Source: CAZNLH01 sp964573995
GTDB taxonomy: Bacteria > Gemmatimonadota > CAZMKB01 > CAZNLH01
Direction of reading: 5' to 3'
Length of the DNA: 51,819 nt
NCBI GenBank assembly: GCA_964573995.1
Contig: CAZNLH010000018.1
Coordinates: 1-51,819 of the forward strand
Position numbers and translations under genes: made by a program. Each line of letters starts with the position of its first letter. The first letter of the stretch is position 1. Shown here piece after piece: positions 49,208 to 51,819 of this stretch. The notes below the pieces were generated by a model. The model saw only the letters and a list, made by a program, of their open reading frames with translations, ran no database searches and was not told where the DNA came from.

Positions 49208-51637
49208 ATGGCGATCGATCCGATCTGTGGCATGACGGTCGATGAGAAGACCGGGATTAGTGTGGAGCGGGACGGGCAAACGTATTACTTCTGCTCCGAG
49301 CATTGCCGTAAAAAGTTCCTGGAAGAGGGATCTTCCGGCACCGGGTCATCGGAGGAGGCCGAGGAGGAAGACGAACCGTCTTCCATACCCCTGGGCCGCC
49401 ATCCTCCACCGGGCGGCTGGTTCTGCTCCATGTGCGAGGGAGTCACGAGCGACGGGCCCGGCGAGTGTCCCAGGTGTGGTATGGCCTTGGAGCCCACCGC
49501 CCCCGGGGAGCCTTCTACAAGGGTGATTTATACCTGCCCCATGCACCCTGAGATCGAGCAGGAGGGCCCGGGGAATTGCCCCAAGTGCGGGATGGCCCTG
49601 GAGCCTAAGACAATAACGATGGAAGTGGATGAGGACCATGAACTCAGAGAGATGTCGAGGCGCTTCTGGGTTGGGTTGGTCCTCAGTGCACCTCTCTTCC
49701 TGATAGCGATGGGAGGGATCGTCCCCGGCGACCCCATCCGTCACCTGATTCCTCCTTCCGTCTCCAAGTGGATAGAACTCGTTCTCGCGACGCCGGTTGT
49801 GTTGTGGGCGGGCCTTCCCTTCTTCCGGCGCGGCTGGCGCTCGATCGTTACATGGAACCTGAACATGTTCACCCTGATTGCCCTTGGTACCGGCACCGCA
49901 TACCTGTACAGCCTCATAGCCGTCTTCTTCCCGGGTATCTTTCCCGAATCCTTTCGTATCGGGGGGGAAGTCGCCGTTTACTTCGAGGCCGCCGCCGTGA
50001 TCACGGTCCTCGTCCTGCTTGGCCAGATGCTGGAACTCCGCGCACGGAGAAGGACCAGCAGCGCCATCAGGGAACTCCTGGAACTCGCACCAAAGAAGGC
50101 GACCATACTCCGGGACGGCGAGGAGGTTGAAGTCCCGCTGGAGACGGTTCGGGAAGGTGATGTACTCCGGGTGAGGCCGGGAGAAAAGGTACCTGTGGAC
50201 GGTATCATCCGTGATGGGCGGAGTACACTGGACGAATCGATGTTGACCGGCGAGCCCATCCCGGTCGACAAGGGTCCGGGCGATCCCGTTACCGGTGCCA
50301 CGATCAATCAGACGGGATCTTTCCTGATGGAGGCCCAGAGGGTGGGCGGCGATACAGTGCTCGCCCGTATCGTGGCGATGGTGGCGGAGGCGCAGCGGAG
50401 CCGGGCACCGATCCAGCGGCTTGCAGACCTGGCCGCATCATACTTCGTGCCGGCGGTCGTTGGGGCTGCCGTCCTGACGTTCATCCTCTGGGCGTGGATC
50501 GGGCCCGAACCCAGGATGGCCTTTGCAATTGTAAATGCCGTGGCCGTGTTGATAATCGCCTGTCCCTGCGCGCTTGGCCTCGCCACGCCGATGTCGATCA
50601 TGGTTGGTGTAGGGAGGGGGGCGAAGGATGGTATACTGATAAAGAACGCAGAGGTCCTCGAAGTAATGGAGAAGGTGGACACCGTTGTGGTGGACAAGAC
50701 CGGCACCCTGACCGAGGGAAGGCCGGCACTGACTAAGATACGGCCGGTTAGTGGGTTTACGGAAGAGGAGTTGTTGGGGCTTGCCGCTTCGATAGAACAG
50801 GCCAGCGAACATCCACTCGGCGCAGCGGTCGTGCGTGGCGCGAGGGATCACGGCTTGAGCCTTCTCGGAGTGGAGGAGTTTTATTCGACGACGGGTGGTG
50901 GTGTGTCCGGCGTGATACCTGGTCATGGAGAGGTGCTCGTGGGAAAACAGGCATTCTTGAGAGGGCATGGGGTCGAGGGGGTCGAAGAGCTTAGCCGGGA
51001 TGCCGATCGCCTGCGTGATTCGGGGCAGACGGTCATCTTCGTCGCGGTGAACGGCAAGGCAGCGGGTATCATCGCAGTCGCCGATCCTATCAAGCCCTCC
51101 ACCCCGGAGGCGATCGAGTCCCTTCATCGCCTGGGGATCAGGATCATCATGGTCACGGGGGACAACGAGAAGACGGCGAGGGGCGTGGCCAGGGAACTGG
51201 AGATCGACGAGGTACAGGCGGGCGTGGCGCCGGGTGACAAGCACGAGCGCGTAAAGGCCTTGCGGTCCGGCGACCGCGTGGTTGCCATGGCCGGGGACGG
51301 GATCAACGACGCGCCTGCGCTCGCGGCCGCGAACGTTGGTATCGCCATGGGGACGGGGACGGATGTCGCCATAGAGAGCGCCGGCGTGACCCTGGTCAAG
51401 GGGGACCTGCGGGGGATCGCGAAGGCGTTCCACCTGAGCCGCGCCGTAATGAGGAACATCCGGCAGAATCTCTTCTGGGCCTTCATCTACAACACACTCG
51501 GCGTGCCTGTTGCGGCCGGAGCACTGTATCCCGTATTCGGCCTCCTTCTAAGCCCGGTCATCGCCGCGGCGGCGATGAGTTTCAGTTCCGTCTCCGTGGT
51601 ATCGAACGCCCTCAGGCTGCGAAGGATCAAGATATGA
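49208..51637 (+). CDS. copA: copper/silver-type P1B ATPase with YHS and metal-ribbon domains
   Basis: The 809-residue ATPase exports soft metal ions across the inner membrane. An N-terminal YHS domain (1-42; C7, C29, C33) is followed by two CxxC-type metal-binding ribbons (WFCSMCEG...CPRCGMALEP and YTCPMHPE...CPKCGMALEP, ~75-140) instead of the ferredoxin-like HMA domains of standard CopA. The membrane metal site is CPC at 452-454, phosphorylation D496 in DKTGTLTE, nucleotide motif SEHPLG, and hinge MAGDGINDAPAL. The later YNTLGVPVAAG and MSFSSVSVVSNALRL are copper-type signatures of helices 7-8. It is the last gene of the metal island; AAGGAGG precedes its ATG. Confidence 0.95.
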   Translation: MAIDPICGMTVDEKTGISVERDGQTYYFCSEHCRKKFLEEGSSGTGSSEEAEEEDEPSSIPLGRHPPPGGWFCSMCEGVTSDGPGECPRCGMALEPTAPGEPSTRVIYTCPMHPEIEQEGPGNCPKCGMALEPKTITMEVDEDHELREMSRRFWVGLVLSAPLFLIAMGGIVPGDPIRHLIPPSVSKWIELVLATPVVLWAGLPFFRRGWRSIVTWNLNMFTLIALGTGTAYLYSLIAVFFPGIFPESFRIGGEVAVYFEAAAVITVLVLLGQMLELRARRRTSSAIRELLELAPKKATILRDGEEVEVPLETVREGDVLRVRPGEKVPVDGIIRDGRSTLDESMLTGEPIPVDKGPGDPVTGATINQTGSFLMEAQRVGGDTVLARIVAMVAEAQRSRAPIQRLADLAASYFVPAVVGAAVLTFILWAWIGPEPRMAFAIVNAVAVLIIACPCALGLATPMSIMVGVGRGAKDGILIKNAEVLEVMEKVDTVVVDKTGTLTEGRPALTKIRPVSGFTEEELLGLAASIEQASEHPLGAAVVRGARDHGLSLLGVEEFYSTTGGGVSGVIPGHGEVLVGKQAFLRGHGVEGVEELSRDADRLRDSGQTVIFVAVNGKAAGIIAVADPIKPSTPEAIESLHRLGIRIIMVTGDNEKTARGVARELEIDEVQAGVAPGDKHERVKALRSGDRVVAMAGDGINDAPALAAANVGIAMGTGTDVAIESAGVTLVKGDLRGIAKAFHLSRAVMRNIRQNLFWAFIYNTLGVPVAAGALYPVFGLLLSPVIAAAAMSFSSVSVVSNALRLRRIKI

Positions 51638-51819
51638 AGACGAGATCCCCTTAACACGGCTTTCCATCGTCCGGCTGATTTCGCTTAGTCGATACTGACT
51701 TTGATACGCTGGATCGTATTCTACTGTTTCCATGTTGCAATAGAAACTCAGGGATCTCTTATCAAAATTGGTATAGGCCCTTATAATATTTACTTTCGGT
51801 TGAACCTTGCATGTAATAC
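51638..51819. other. terminal 182 bases, candidate promoter
   Basis: No gene is seen. TTATCA (51759-51764), 17 bases, TATAAT (51782-51787) on the plus strand is a possible promoter for a gene beyond the window. No terminator for the ATPase gene is recognised. Confidence 0.4.

Overview
The window reads as a chromosomal segment of a Gram-negative, GC-rich bacterium. The two-membrane envelope is supported by lipoprotein signal peptides, a TolC-type outer-membrane factor with an RND pump, and several exported beta-rich proteins. A GlmM with an SGIRG N-terminus, a MutL/DUF6754 membrane operon, FN3-bearing secreted proteins and the mix of neighbours suggest an uncultured FCB-type lineage (Zixibacteria, Eisenbacteria, Latescibacteria or Krumholzibacteria-like). 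That placement is inference and could be wrong. I see no phage, insertion sequence, CRISPR array or rRNA.

Layout. 1-2305: a small membrane protein, LarE, and a two-gene pair (PH-like membrane protein plus a 109-aa partner). 2473-9209: a five-gene operon encoding a giant MutL-like ASKHA ATPase fused to barrel-sandwich and KOW-like modules, an FN3-DUF6754 membrane protein and three more membrane proteins. This is the least explained system here. 9273-16203: a lipoprotein, a coiled-coil protein, a B12-type radical SAM enzyme, tRNA-Phe, a PqqD-like/SPASM radical SAM enzyme divergent from a ferredoxin-NADP reductase, and OsmC. 16427-22069: a GT39-like glycosyltransferase, an ECF sigma/anti-sigma operon divergent from a DUF6249 gene, RlmN and a PpiC-type lipoprotein. 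22478-27564: a GNAT gene, a gutted remnant of an acetolactate synthase-like gene, an aldehyde dehydrogenase, and two exported proteins (Asp-box beta-propeller; CPPC protein). 27866-37902: tRNA-Thr, a membrane diguanylate cyclase, GlmM-GlmS, then Dtd, Maf, MtnA and an NtrB/NtrC-type pair. 38308-40878: a large secreted protein. 41372-51637: a heavy-metal island (receiver protein, CusC/B/A-like pump, Met/His-rich exported protein, PII-NG protein, P1B ATPase with YHS and metal-ribbon domains).

How the parts connect. Intergenic regions carry good sigma-70 promoters (TTGACA-N17-TATAAT exactly before glmM and before the CPPC gene). A divergent pair of identical ECF-type promoters (TGAAAC-N16-CGGTC, both strands) lies between the sigma operon and DUF6249, which predicts a self-controlled envelope response. 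Two sigma-54-type promoters precede the receiver gene and the RND efflux operon, and a sigma-54 activator (36553-37902) is encoded a few kb upstream, so that two-component pair may govern the metal island.
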